Positions 46,120 through 58,380 of a stretch of 64,000 nt of DNA are shown piece by piece (positions within the stretch are counted from its first letter, which is position 1; every line of letters begins with the position of its first letter). A program made the position numbers and the translations under genes. Below the pieces are notes generated by a model. That model was not told where the DNA came from. It did no database searches and saw only the letters and a program-made list of their open reading frames with translations. This DNA comes from Toxorhynchites rutilus septentrionalis (taxonomy: Eukaryota; Arthropoda; Insecta; Diptera; Culicidae): positions 1,508,136 through 1,572,135 of the forward strand of contig NC_073746.1 of the NCBI RefSeq assembly GCF_029784135.1. The letters run 5' to 3'.

Positions 46120-46600
46120 CACAGTGCATTCAAAAAGTCCCGGGACTACCGCGCGCTAAAATCGGGAAGTGGCGCTATCTCTTCTCCAACCCGCGAACTA
46201 CTTCTGGCTAGCTACCGTTTCTACCGTAAACTGCTATCTCGATTCAGAAGCTAGGTTTGGCTGATAAGAGTAACGCAGTGATTTTTTGTCGCGTCACAAT
46301 TAGAATTATGAAGCAGAGAGCCGCCATCAAACTTTGTGCCTTCAGGGTAAACAATGAATGCGGTCTTCTACAAAAGTGTCCTGGAACTATCATTGGCACG
46401 GATACGGCCCGTGTGGCCCGACTAGTACCGATCTGGAGAATGGTTTTTGTTTCATGACGATGCGCCCGCGCACACCGCGATTTTGGTAGCGCAGTTTCTA
46501 GCCAAACGAAAGGTGTCTGTCATCATCCATCCCTCTATTCTACGGACCTCGCCCTGGAAGACTTTTTCTTGTTTCCCAAGCTAAAGAACGCTATGATCAC
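46120..46600 (+). pseudogene. mariner-like transposon remnant, internally deleted
   Basis: The left end is after TA: CACAGTGCATTCAAAAAGTC. The transposase begins MKQRAAIKLCAF (46308), then jumps by deletion to FHDDAPAHTAILVAQFLAKR. After a frameshift comes YSTDLALEDFFLFPKLKNAM. The last two acidic motifs (HDDAPAH and LEDFFLF) are 34 residues apart, as in mariners. The right end is cut off where Helitron copy E begins. Confidence 0.75.
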
Positions 46601-46942
46601 CGAATGTATTGATAATAGCAAAACTCGATAAAGGAATTGTCCGATTTAGGGCGGTAGGTATCAAACATTTATTCCATGTAACGAAGAAACATGTTATTTG
46701 CAAGTGGGTGAAGAATCTTGCACGAGAATTGTGTTTGAAAATAATCTGATATTATGATGTCGAGTTTTGGTAGAAGTATTGAAAATTTATAGTAATAAAA
46801 AAATAATTTTCAAGGGTATATTAGAAGATCAATCAATGAACTGTTCTGCGATTGGACCCATGAACGTGCGCTTGGTAAGAAAGCGTGAATGTGATAACGA
46901 AAAATAAATTTTGGGCGGGAGGAAGTTTGCCGGGTCAGCTAG
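46601..46942 (+). mobile_element. Helitron copy E, 3' fragment
   Basis: Matches the 3' part of copies A-C, starting at GGAATTGTCCGATTTAGGGC and ending GCCGGGTCAGCTAG followed by T. The 5' end is lost at the junction with the mariner remnant. Confidence 0.82.
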
Positions 46943-47334
46943 TAAAAAATAAATTGAAAAAAAACAGATATAATAAAGGAGGGTGAGGGAGGGGTTATTG
47001 CACCTGCAAATCAGATTAGAATTTCGCCTCTGGCGAATTGAATAAATGAACAATGAGGATAAAGCTACAATTTTTTTTCTTACACTCCGGAATGTAAAAA
47101 AATAAAGCTAAATAAAGCTACAAGTTTTTTTTCCTACGCTCCGGATTGTTACTTATACAAATATGACAGTATGTATAATGTGTAACACAGGTCGGACTCG
47201 ATTATTCTGAGTTTTGATTTTTTTTTCACTCCGGATAATCGAATCATAAAAAAATAAAATAAAAAAAGGAAAATATCTATGATTTGCACTGATTTTATTT
47301 GTATATTACAGTGTCATAGCCAGAAATTGTCGCC

Positions 47335-47900
47335 TTGTTACAACCCATGGATCAAAATATTTTTCAAATGGTCAATTCCAGCTACAAGCAAAAGCTTATG
47401 CGTGAGCTTTTTGGACGCCAAGGAGGGTTAGATAAGATGGTTAAGCGAATCAACATTAAGAATGCAATATTTTGGGTGGCCGAGATACCGGCTAATTCCA
47501 ATGTCAAGTCATGGAAAATGCCGATATCCCGTTGTTAGTTGTAAGAGAACGCATACTTTCGATTCAGCGGAAATTGATGGATCTAGACAATACCATGTCA
47601 AACGAGGAAGTGGAGTTTGAGGCTCTGAACAACGATGACATAGTCAATATTGTTTTGCATCCAAATACATCTTTCTACGATGATAAAAATTGATTTAGAC
47701 TTCCGAGGGAGCGAATGCCTATCAGTTTTGGAGCCACATCAGGTTGATGAAGATGTCCGAAAATTGTATTTCAAATGAAACAGCCTTATGTGGAATCGAT
47801 AAAGTTATTAGTTGGGCTGAGGAAAACGGATTGCCATTGGGAAAAAAATCCTGCTGCGAGAATTACGTGCAACTATTTTAGAGAAAATTTACTAAAGTTA
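47335..47900 (+). pseudogene. Tigger-type transposase C-terminal remnant
   Basis: Reads LQPMDQNIFQMVNSSYKQKL, then FGRQGGLDKMVKRINIKNAI and FWVAEI. The LQPMDQ motif followed by Y-x-x-x-L is characteristic of the end of the pogo/Tigger DDE domain. A frameshift then leads to NADIPLLVVRERILSIQRKL. The N-terminal and catalytic parts are missing. Confidence 0.72.
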
Positions 47901-47954
47901 AATCACAAAAAGTTAGCTTTTAATTTTTGCTTTGTTACATATTATGTTTATTAG

Positions 47955-48471
47955 AGTGCCAATGAATGTGTGGAAAAAGTGATTTTCGAATTTTCGAAAG
48001 GGACTTTCTGCAAAATGTAGATTCCCGCGAAAAATACCCTATGCAAAATTTCAGCTCAATCGGACTTTATTTACTAGTGTCGCAAAAACGTCAAAGTTTG
48101 AGTGTTTTTGTGAATCCGTAAAATCACCCAAGGGATATTATCAAAAAATCGACTCTCTGGGACCTGGATGACAAAAAAAAATCGAGATGAAAGTAGATCT
48201 CGACGTTTCAAGCAATTTGGCATCAAACAATATTTTTACAAAACTCCGAAATCATGTACTCCCTCATGAAATGTACATTTTATTCCCAAACTCATGTACA
48301 TTGAGCGATTTTACGGTTTTCAAACAACTCAAACTTTGACGTCTTTGCGACACGAGTAAATAAAGTTCGATTGAGCTGAAATTTTGTATAGTGTTTTTTT
48401 GCGGGAATCAACATTTTTCAGGAAGTTCCTTTCGAAAATTTGAGATGACCATTTTCATTAGCACTCTGATG
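47955..48471. repeat. Long inverted repeat (arms ~150 bp), foldback or MITE
   Basis: 47955-48110 and 48320-48471 are inverted copies of about 150 bp with scattered mismatches. Edges AGAGTGCCAATGA and, inverted, AGAGTGCTAATGA. Shared inner blocks include TTTCAGCTCAATCG and GTCGCAAA.ACGTCAAAGTTT. No clear target duplication. Confidence 0.85.
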
Positions 48472-49009
48472 CACATGAAAAAAATTAATAATAAATTTTT
48501 ATTAATTAAATTATATGGTTCGGTTTGTGCATCGGTTCGCGACAGACGTATGCTTTCAAGCTCGTCTTTTTGTAATGGATTATGGTGGTTAAACGTGTAT
48601 TTTGTGCATGAAAACGGGCATTCTATTGGAATGAAAGTATTCCGTTTGAAGGGTCCGTGATTTTTAGCTAAATAAGTGATATGCTTATTGGGCCTTCATG
48701 AATATCGAGAAGAAAATAGTTCCGCATCGCTTGCCCGGTTTCGGTGTGTTCGTGTATTTCAGTTCACTGTATGAGTCGTGTGTGCATGTGTAAATATATG
48801 TGCCTATGACTTATGGAATTCCTAATTATTTTATTCTTCAATTCTTTAGTTTTTCACTTCTCTATTTCTTTAATTTTTCTCTTGGATTTATTAAAATATG
48901 CTGAAAAATTTGTATAAATATATGTGTATGTGTGTAGTATTATAGATGTCATATGCATATAACCTCCACGATTGTTTTCAGAAAATACATAGGATAAATA
49001 ACGCAATAT

Positions 49010-49500
49010 ATCGACGGTCTGATTAATTCTAGAGGAGTTTTTTATGTGACTTTCTTAGGTTTCCCGAAGATAGTGCTCCTACCTCGTAATATGATTTGTA
49101 CAAAGAGTTCACGTCTTGAATAATTAAACATCGCTGTTCAGATTAACTTCAGATTTTTTACCTCGATGACCTTCTCAGGTTTCCGAAATATAATTCTTCG
49201 TCGCTGCGATTGGAGTTGAATAAAGAGTACGCGAGTTGAGTATCGTCGTACATATCGTCGATCCGATCAATTTTGGAGGAGTTTTCTCTGTGACCTTCCC
49301 AAGTTACTCAAAAATAACACTTCGTCGTCACGATTGGAGTATATACTATATTATATATTAGTACGCGCGTTGAATAATAGAATAATTCGCTGCTTCGATT
49401 AATTCTAGAGGAATCCTCTGAGTGACCTTCTCAGGTTGGCCCAAGAGGACCTTCCGTTGCCGCGATTTGAGTTATATAAAGAATATGCGAGATAAAAACG
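49010..49500. repeat. Diverged ~120-bp tandem repeats (four units)
   Basis: Units start near 49018, 49137, 49258 and 49390 with GATTAATTCTAGAGGA-type sequence, followed by GTGACCTTCTCAGGTT, then CTTCGTCG..GCGATT and GAGT.TATAAAGA.TA.GCG blocks. Spacing is 119-133 bp. Confidence 0.72.
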
Positions 49501-49764
49501 GAATATTTTAACACATTTGCTTCTCGTTTGCTTACATATAATTTCTTCAGTATGTTAGGATATGGGATTTACGAAATCCCGTTTCGTCGAGTGATTGATA
49601 GTACTCGATTACATAATCACATCACTTACCTCAATGAATCCTGATTGTTACCTTCCCTACTAACAACTGTCCCTTCCATGATAAAAGTTAGCGAACCACG
49701 CTATAGAGGCGACCCTTCTGGCCTTCAGGCGGCGAATATCATACTAACATTCCTTCCGTTACTC

Positions 49765-49900
49765 TGGTGACTGTAAGGACGTGACCGGCGTCGTTATTGA
49801 CCATTTAAAGCTCGAATCACCGAAAATTGCACAACGAGAATGATTTGCTAGTCCCAAGCGTCATTCTGTGTGTTATTTGTGCAATTTGGTTGGTTCAGGT
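49765..49900. repeat. Dispersed repeat shared with 6630-6760
   Basis: Collinear blocks GACTGTAAGGACGT, TCGAATCACCGAAA, TTGCTA.T.CCAA and TCATTCTGTGTGTTATTTGT-like sequence in both. The upstream 49500-49760 may belong to the same unit. Family not recognised. Confidence 0.55.
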
Positions 49901-50478
49901 CAATTACGGAGAGCAACTACGAATTGTACAGTCTACCCAAGCTCAAGCTAAAGCTCAAAAAATATTTGTAAATTAAATTATAATTAATAAAATAATTATT
50001 TGTCAAACAAGTTAATTTTACTCCGCGATAATATTGTAACATATGAAGATGTTAATTAGACATTTTTGAGAATCCAAAAACACATCTTGGACTATCCAAA
50101 CGGATGCAAACGTAGTGATTTTGTATTCCTTGGAATAATTTCAACACTCCTAACCCAACTTTTTCTTTTCCTCACTAGGTCCATGATTTTTCGAATGATC
50201 ATATTATTTATGATTATTGAATTAATATTTTCTTTTGAATTCATGATTTTTCGCTGTTCGCTGTGGATAACCAGTTTAAAACATATTAAACGGGTCCTGC
50301 TTATCCTATGGTTCATTAAATTATCATATTAGGTATGTTTAAATAATAATTCAAAGTATTATATAAATCTACTGCGGATAATCGAAATTGTTCCATATAA
50401 TTACAAGCCCTTTTCCAGACCCCTCCTCTATCTAGCTACGTTCAATTTTGGCCCAATTGATCAAATATATTAAGCATA

Positions 50479-51983
50479 CTAGCTGACCCGGCAAACGTTG
50501 TTCTGAAATATAAATTACTTCTAGTGAATATTTTGACTGTTGAATAAAAAATAACTAATGTAATGTTTCAACGATCTATAAAATTAATTGATTATGATCG
50601 ATTCCACGTGGATATCGAGCAGATACGTGAAGATTTGACCGTGTATTGCATTGAACCGTGGGAACTTCCTGAACCTGAGTGTGATGTGGAGATGGAGATG
50701 AGATCTATGATGTACAGAAAAATGGACCGGATCGATCGGATCTCAGGATTTGTCTTTTGCTTTCAGAAATCTGATCATTCGTGCTATGAAATGTAGCAAC
50801 CTTGCCTCGGCGCAAAATAAACTTCAAAATAAGTAATCCGTATTCGTGGAGCAATTATCTCTGTATCAAATTAGCAGACACGAAAATAATTTTAAATTGC
50901 TTAAATTTGGATGAAAATCATTACTCGATGTGGTTTAAATACTTAGAAAACAGTCCGAACTTAACGATTCTTCTATAAATTTTGTATACATCCAGCAACA
51001 TGTTGGATGAAATACGTGTAATTTTGTAGTAGAACTCATGAAAGACTGCATTTCTTTTGTTTGAACACACGTGCTGTCGTTTGAACAAAGGCTGTGTAGG
51101 TGTTACTCATGATAGCGTCTCGCTATCATTCCTCGAACCGCTTCTGTCGATTGTCTCATAGGAATCGCAGTCGTTCGCTCTCTACCTTTGCAAATATGTT
51201 GACCATGGATTATTGACACAGCTCAAGACATCCTAGAATGACGTTGACCCACATAAGAATCCATCGAGAGCACTTTTTTGTTTGTTTCGTCTCCTTCAAC
51301 CACATAATATTAAAATATTAATTCAAAATGAGTAATGATGTTCCTAATAATTAAAGTAACTGTGGCGCATTGTATCTACACACGTGCTCTTCAAACGTTT
51401 TTTTTATCAGGATTGACGACAATAGCGTGACTGTTATTTTGTATTCCGAGCATGGGTGTGATTAGAGTAATTTCAATAATTCATTGTGCTCATCCAAAAA
51501 GGCTTCCAGCTCGCCGGCGATATTCCTAGTTTTAGTCGAATTGAGGTTACTTGCGTATGTGTAGGGTGAAATTCGATGAAGAGGACGAAGTGCCATCTGG
51601 CATTAAACAACGTAAATAAATTCTTCCCGTTTAAAAAACGAACGACGAATCAATTATTTGGTATCGTTTATATAAAAATACATATATCGCGATAAAAAAA
51701 GGAGATGAGGGTGAAAATTGGTTATATATGGTTATAAGTTTTTTTAAGCCAAATTTATGCAAAAAAAAAATACGAAAACAAAGTTATTCAGATTTTATTT
51801 GCATGGGACCACCCTAATCGGTATCAAATATAGAGTAATAGGTATCCTAGCGGTATCATATATAGTTTACGACCTATTCTCATGCCTACCAAGTTTTTTG
51901 AGTATAATATCATTAAAATCGGTCGAACCGTTTCGGAGGAGTTTGACCACGAACATCGTGACACGAGAATTTTATATATAAGA
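50479..51983 (-). mobile_element. Helitron of a second subfamily, copy G (1.5 kb)
   Basis: Minus strand: starts TC (51983) TTATATATAAAATTCTCGTG, includes GGTCGAACCGTTTCGGAGG inverted, and ends GCCGGGTCAGCTAG at 50479. Host A and T flank it correctly (T at 51984, A at 50478). The 5' end differs from copies A-F, and the interior lacks the C-rich minisatellite. No Rep/helicase. Confidence 0.85.
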
Positions 51984-52083
51984 TTAACAAACTATTCGAA
52001 ATTTATGATCTGAAAATAAAATAAAATAATCGAGTCTAAAATTCCGGATTATCGAGTCTCCGGATAGTGAAGTCCGACCTGTA

Positions 52084-55000
52084 TTCTTATACAGTTACAA
52101 TTTTGAATTACAGGTATTTGAAAAAAATCGGTTGTCTCGGCATAATCTTCCGCAATTGATCTCGAAGTTGAATCCATTCATTGTTCTCGGATCACATGAA
52201 ATCATCCAAGTCAGTCGCTTTCCGAAGAAGCCTTGATTGTGATGAAGAAATGAAGCGGCAGAAATCAGTGATTGTGGCAGTGGTACACATTTTAAACGAG
52301 AAACCTTAAAAGAATTTAATCTTCATTGCGTTTAAGAAATGACTCGCTTCATAAACGCCATGAAAACTTATGTTGTCTGGCAGGGATGTGTTATCCCACA
52401 AGTTAAAATTTACTTAAGGGTTCAATAACTTCGACTCTATAGACAGCATACAAAAATAGCTTGAAAAGATTTTGACGAGAAAGCAAATATATTGTGGGAG
52501 GATGTAATTTTAAAGCCTGGCGAAATATTGTGAAACAAAACTGCGCATATAAAATTGAATGGTTTTCCCAAAAATCAGCACGATCCTACCAAACAACCCA
52601 ACATGAGCTATCCTGATTTCTTCCTGATTTCTATTCTCATCTTTCCTGATTTTTGATGATTATGTTTGGTAACCCTGGTGTCTAGATTAGATTTAAGGTA
52701 ATTAAAAGTTAATATGTTTGAAATCTAGGTAAATCCCGGCGTTGATATTGTTAATCAATAACCTCTCTCAATCGCTCGTCACCTTAGTCTTCGATTTATG
52801 TTGTGATTAAAACTTAGTCATATCCTAATCCATGATCCTAGTTGTTTCGTTCTCCAACTCACTCTTCTCTACGATGAGGAAAATCATGGAGATTAATCAA
52901 ATGATACCTATATAATGTTTTGCGCAAATTTCTGTTCAATTTACACCGTATCCCGATACATGAGCCACTAATGTCTTTCAGTGTTCTGTTTTTTTTTGTA
53001 TGTTCTCTACTCTAGAAGACATAGAAAGAGGTCGATTTCAACAGTTCCTAATCCAAAATAAAGAACAAAGTAATTCCGTTATCCAACCCGTATCCGAATG
53101 GTTGCATTCCATTTTCCAACATCCAACAATTCCCTTCCGCAATCGGTCCCACGGTTTACTGCGGATAGTGTCGAAAGCGGCGAACACTTCGCTCGCTCGT
53201 CTCCTTTGAATTATTTTGCATGTAACGACCGTTCATCATTCATATTCGAGGCGACGATTAAAAATATTCTCGTTCAACTTCCTGCTCGGCGCGTCTCGCC
53301 AAGAGCTACTCCCGCAACACGCTAGATAGTATGCACAGACGCGCGCGTTCACCCAGTTCCCCGCTGGCCCCATTGAAGAAAAAGCCAGGAAATGATATGT
53401 AGAAATGTATGTAAATATGGCAACGGCAGAAAATTTGTCCCGAGAAAAGGAAACAAAACGGAAAACAGGTGTGGTTGTATATTTAGAAATTGGTCCAATT
53501 AAAAGTATCTTTTTAATGTTTTCTCGCTTTTTAGTTTTGCCACTGCACAAACTCTTCTCCGCCCATTCGGTCGACCGATTTGCTGATTGAAGGGAGCGAC
53601 AATTGCATCTTTTCCGACAAACCCAAACCCAAACCCGACACAATCGCACGCAGTGCACCGAAATACCCCACAGAAAACGCGGTGAATTGCATTTCTCCGC
53701 GGAATGGAATCGATGCGGAGAGCTAGCAAGTAGTGAATGAAAATTTTGCACATCTCTTCCAGGCGTGCACTATATCAATCGTGGACAGCAGGCACCCTCC
53801 CTCCCGCTGAGCCCTCCACGCCTTGGTCCAATGTGATGCTGCATTGCTCGAAGAAACTTGTTTCACTTGACCGTTCCTTTTGGCCTTTTTAGATGGACCC
53901 AGGAGGGATTGCGAACCGAGCGAAAGCGGCGAGTAGACGTTCAACAGTTTGTTCATGTTCTGCTTAAAATTAGTACGACGGGATTTGGTAGGCCTTCCCG
54001 AAACAGGGTGATACGCACCAGGATGATGGAAGATGAAGAACTTCTATCGGAATGCGTTTGATCCGCCCAGCTGCATAACGGCCTTCGAACGGTTACACTT
54101 TGGCCAGCGTTGCGTGCATGTTACGCAGTTCAGACTGTTTCTTTTGCAAAAAGTATCGTGTCGTCTGCTGCTGGATGCAGACACTACACTACACGAGTGA
54201 AAGTAAAAGTTAGATACCAGCACGAGATGAGAGAGAGCATCAACGCCGTGTTATACATAGATAATTAAATGACATTTCCGGTTCAAGCGGACTATGAATT
54301 ATATGAGTAGTGAATGAGCATTGGCCCAACCATCGTCATCTGATCAGCAAGACAGAATGGCCACCGTCTGTCCAGACGAGGAGACCCCGGAGGTTTGATA
54401 TTTTGCACGAATTTGCGTGTTGGGCAAAGTCTTACGGTGACCGAAGCTTCGAAAACGCACCGACAAATGATGGTTATCGTCTTTTGGTGCGTTTTCCCTC
54501 CCCCCTCCCGCCATGCCAACGATCCATGGCGAGCAGTAAGAGGATGCCTCAGGCCGACGGCGGCTGCAGCGATGATGTTACGCTTACGCAGGAATAAATT
54601 GCAATCAGCGCGCAATTTGGATTATTAAAGCGTTTAGACATCATGTGGCGTGACCAATTCGATTAATCAAAATTTCTGACGGAAATTAGGTCGATCTAGC
54701 TGTGCCGGACTGCTGCTGCTGCTGCTGGATACTGGTGAATGAATTTATGCGACACAAAGCTGAGCGGACGCAGTCACTCGGTTTTGGTCTTACGATTGGC
54801 GGTGATTGAAAGCATCCTTCAAACTATATACGAAACATGAATGGTCTGCGATCATTCAATGTAGTGGAGATTCGAAGCGTTGTAGTTATTAATGATATAG
54901 AACCGATTCTGTCGATTCCATCGAACAAGTGAACAACCTTTTACTCACAATCTAGGTGAGCGGAGGAGATGTCTTCAAAGATAACGATCAGCCTGACAAA

Positions 55001-56552
55001 TACATCATTTACCGTGAGTCTAATCACGAACAAGATTGTGAACATTAACCTCCTACTACAGAACTATGATAGACTAAGACTCATTAGGACATTGGCTTCA
55101 AAACATAGTATTACTTGCACCATATTTATTGTCCGATCACACTCAAGATTCCCATATATGAAAAATGGGACAAGTTAGTGTACATACCAGGGTCGTCCGT
55201 AGGATTAGTCCTTGTCTGAAAAATAGCCATTCGTCTCTCCAATCACCTCCCCGTTTAAAGCAGTATTCTTCTCTAGAAATTTGAAAAAAATCAATTTTTT
55301 TCCTTCATATTTCTGTAGTTTAGGCATTCAAGAATATACCCTAAAAAGGACTTTTTGAAAATCTTATTATTTATCGAGTTAGAGTCGTTATTCAAACTGG
55401 CGTACACGATATCTCTGGTTTTATTTAACCGATTCATGCCGAATTTATATGAATACAATCTACAGGCATCTCGCTATCGCATAAACTTCTGAAATATATA
55501 TATTTTTAAAATTTTATAATTTTAAAAAAATCGGGGAACATAAGAAAAAATGTTTTAAACTGCATTTTGTTTTTCAAACTATTTTGCTATTTTGTTAAAA
55601 AATGTGTTTTTGACTTGTCCGAGGTTCTGGAATCGTGTACGCCATGGCACAACTTTTTTTTTAACCCTCTCACTTCATCAGCTCCGAACTATTCTACTTA
55701 GGAATATTTTTTCTCCGCTCAATTGTTGTTCTATTGTGAAGAGATAGATAAACAAATAATCATATAATGGATACTAATTCTTTGTTTAATTTTTACGGAG
55801 CTCGAAAAAAGGTCCGAAATGCGTGTCTCTACACTAGAATACCCCCTTAAATAAAATCTTTTTCCCGTCAGCTTCTTTAAATTGGGGAATAACTAGTACT
55901 CTAAAGGATCCAAGTCTGTTATTCATAGCTTACTTTACAAGTTCCGCAGCGAGTCATTTCTAATCGGTTGCCTCACTCATTACTCATCATAGGGCGATAA
56001 GAGTCGTCGCCTTCTTGGTCTCCTGTTTGCGCACCGTTCGCATCCTAGTGATGCACTCATTGTTAACAAACAATAAAAACAGTTGTTGAGATGGCTACAA
56101 AATGTTTTTGACCAGTATTGACCAACCAGTATTAGGGTCCTCGTTAATTGTTGAGCTCTTTCCGAATGTTGAACAGTTTGAGGAATTTTAGCAAGAAGTC
56201 AATTTTAATTGTTGTTTTCCTAACACTATCTTCACAAACATATGCATTTGAAAGTTACACATGTTATATTTCCAAATTGATTACATTGACATAATCCGTA
56301 CCTTTGAAAAAAGCGATTAAAATATTGTGTAATCGATGATAAGTGGGCACTGTAATTTTGAAAATAAAATTAAGAAAGTGCATCCTCAAAATAAGCTTTA
56401 TAATAAAAACAAACTTCAAAAAAGTAGAGGGTACTGAGCATAGGGGCACGGACATAAGTTTGACGTAGGACTGTGATTGTTCGGAACAATTTATTTAATG
56501 TTATTAATTTTATTGTTCAGAAATCTGTTATTTTAACTCTGCCGAAACTTTT
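52084..56552. other. Unidentified; no gene demonstrated
   Basis: 53.0-54.7 kb is richer in G and C than the flanks and free of the transposon families seen elsewhere, so it may be unique host sequence. A (CTG)n tract lies at 54711-54727. ORFs on both strands overlap and show no domain. 55.2-56.5 kb is AT-rich. Confidence 0.45.
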
Positions 56553-56816
56553 TCAAAACTCAGGGCCCTCATTGACCATCTTTGTGTTGTTACTGAATAA
56601 CTACGTCCACGCAGCAATCATCAGCGATGGAGATCCGCGGTTGAAATAAGATCGATTCATCCATACAACTGCTCTGCTCTGCAAGACACATCGGGCTGCT
56701 GTTCTATAAATAACTCAACAATGATCAATCAACTGTCTCCGCTGTCCGGTCTAACTGGATAATGGAAGATCAGCAGGAATACTCTTACGCCTAAATGGCT
56801 ACTGTGTAATGTCTAG

Positions 56817-57060
56817 ATCAACATGTCAAAAGGGTCTATCTTCTTTGATCGATTCTCTTCATCTACATTCTCTTTCATTAATAACTCAGCAGTAACAGGA
56901 TGTCCTGATGTGTTCGACGACAAGGAGTGTGAAAGGGGACCTCGTTTGTCAAACTACATGGCAAAACTGGAGCAAAATCTGTCCGAAGGCCGTGGTTATC
57001 GAAAGAGAAAGACGGTGAAGAGAATCGATCAAGGAAGATAGACCCTTTTGACATGTTGAT
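56817..57060. mobile_element. MITE, diverged third copy (244 bp)
   Basis: CTAG duplications at 56813-56816 and 57061-57064. Inverted ends ATCAACATGTCAAAAGGGTC pair over 45 bp or more. The outer ends differ from those at 13591 and 16574. The inner ends (TTTGATCGATTCTCTTCATC) and core are shared. Confidence 0.85.
56823..57041 (+). other. Conserved small reading frame inside the third MITE (72 codons)
   Basis: ATG at 56823 inside the left inverted repeat. Contains FDRFSSSTFSFINNSA, DVFDDKECERGPRLSNYMAKL and a basic tail GYRKRKTVKRIDQGR. Aligns without gaps to the frame at 16585-16821. Unknown function; see the entry there. Confidence 0.35.
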
Positions 57061-57082
57061 CTAGATGTGTTAATTGTATATA

Positions 57083-58380
57083 AAGGGTGTGTCACATCAA
57101 ATTGCATCACGGAAAAAACGCTGTAGAAATTCGCCCAGTAGACCGATCCTTTTGAAAATTTTAGACAGTAAAATAAAAACTATTAAACAACTTTTGGCAT
57201 TTTCTTTTTATTCATACTTCGAGCCCAAGCCCGTATGCTCGCACCTTCCTCTTTACCCCGTCCATAAGGTTCTGTACAACGTCAGGTTGTAGTTTTTTTT
57301 GAACAGAAATCCATTTTCTCTTGAAGTCCGCCTCCGATTTGACAACTTTTGGGTTCTTCCGGAGGGCCTGCTTCATAATCGCCCAATATTTCTCTATTGG
57401 GCGAAGCTTCGGCGCGTTGGGCGGGTTCATTTCCTTTGGCACGAAGGTGACCCCGTTGGCTTCGTACTACTCCAACACGTCCTTTGAATAGTGACACGAA
57501 GCGAGATCCGGCCAGAAGATGGTCGGGCCCTCGTGCTGCTTCAATAGTGGTAGTAAGCGCTTCTGTAGGCACTCCTAAAGGTAAACCTGCCCGTTTACCG
57601 TGCCGGTCATCACGAAGGGGGCGCTCCGCTTTCCGCAAGAGCAGATCGCTTGCCACACCATGTACTTTTTGGCATACTTGGATAGTTTCTGCTTGCGAAT
57701 CTCCTCCGGAACGCTGAATTTGCCCTCTGCGGAGAAGAACAGCAGGCCCGGCAGCTGACGAAAGTCCGCTTTGACGTAGGTTTCGTCGTCCATTATCAGG
57801 CAATGCGGCTTCGTCAGCATTTCGGTGTACAGCTTCCGGGTTCGCGTCTTCCCCATCATGTTTTGCCTTTCGTCGCGGTTAGGAGCCTTCTGAACCTTGT
57901 ATGTAAGCAGGCCCTCCCGCTGCTTGGTCCGCTGGACGAATGAACTTGACAAATTCAGCTTATTGGCGACATCCCGGACCGAACTTCTCGGATCACGTCT
58001 AAACTGCTTAACTACGCGCTTGTGATCTTTTTCACTGACGGAGCATCCATTTTTGCCGTTCTTCACCTTCCGGTCGATGGTTAGGTTCTCGAAGTATCGT
58101 TTTAGTACTCTGCTGACCGTGGATTGGACGATTCCCAGCATCTTACCGTTGTCCCGATGTGACAACTCCGGATTCTCGAAATGAGTGCACAGGATTAATT
58201 CACGACGCTCTTTTTCGTTCGACGACATTTTTCCAAATTTACGTAAAATTGACAGTGAAGCATGGCCAACGTGATCTATACACTCTTATCTAATTATAAG
58301 CGAGAGCTGAAGATATAATTCCTAAAAATTAATTTTCTACAGCGTTTTTTCCGTGATGCAATTTGATGTGACACACCCTT
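57083..58380 (-). mobile_element. ITmD37E-type transposon, second copy, full length but dead
   Basis: 1,298 bp with inverted ends identical over about 47 bp (AAGGGTGTGTCACATC at both), and TA on each side (57081-57082, 58381-58382). About 96 percent like the intact copy at 1544-2838 by eye. Its transposase has two stop codons. Inserted in the SINE body. Confidence 0.95.
57212..58228 (-). pseudogene. DD37E transposase with two nonsense mutations
   Basis: Same length and frame as the intact copy at 1697-2713, with no frameshift. Stops are at codon 218 (AAG to TAG after GQVYL) and codon 254 (TGG to TAG after KDVLE). The catalytic Asp147/148, Asp241 and Glu279 positions are otherwise kept. A product ending at codon 217 would have the DNA-binding part but lack the last two catalytic residues. 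It could in principle act as a repressor; this is speculation. Confidence 0.93.

Larger units (their letters stand above)
47188..52081 (+). mobile_element. Tigger-like element (4.9 kb) with nested insertions
   Basis: Left CAGGTCGGACTCGATTATTC and right, inverted, CAGGTCGGACTTCACTATCC. Both subterminal regions carry CCGGATAATCGA motifs. TA is present on the right (52082-52083); the left reads CA, presumably mutated. It contains a Tigger-type transposase remnant, a long inverted repeat (47955-48471), a small satellite (49010-49500) and a Helitron (50479-51983). That all of this lies within one element is inference from the paired ends. Confidence 0.6.

Noticed and set aside
50563..50796. 77-codon ORF inside Helitron G as a Helitron protein
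   Set aside because: No Rep or helicase motif. Met-, Asp- and Glu-rich sequence without family resemblance.
53236..54628. Host exon candidates (ORFs of 84-171 codons)
   Set aside because: No domain or splice-consistent pattern is visible, and overlapping ORFs on both strands make chance more likely.
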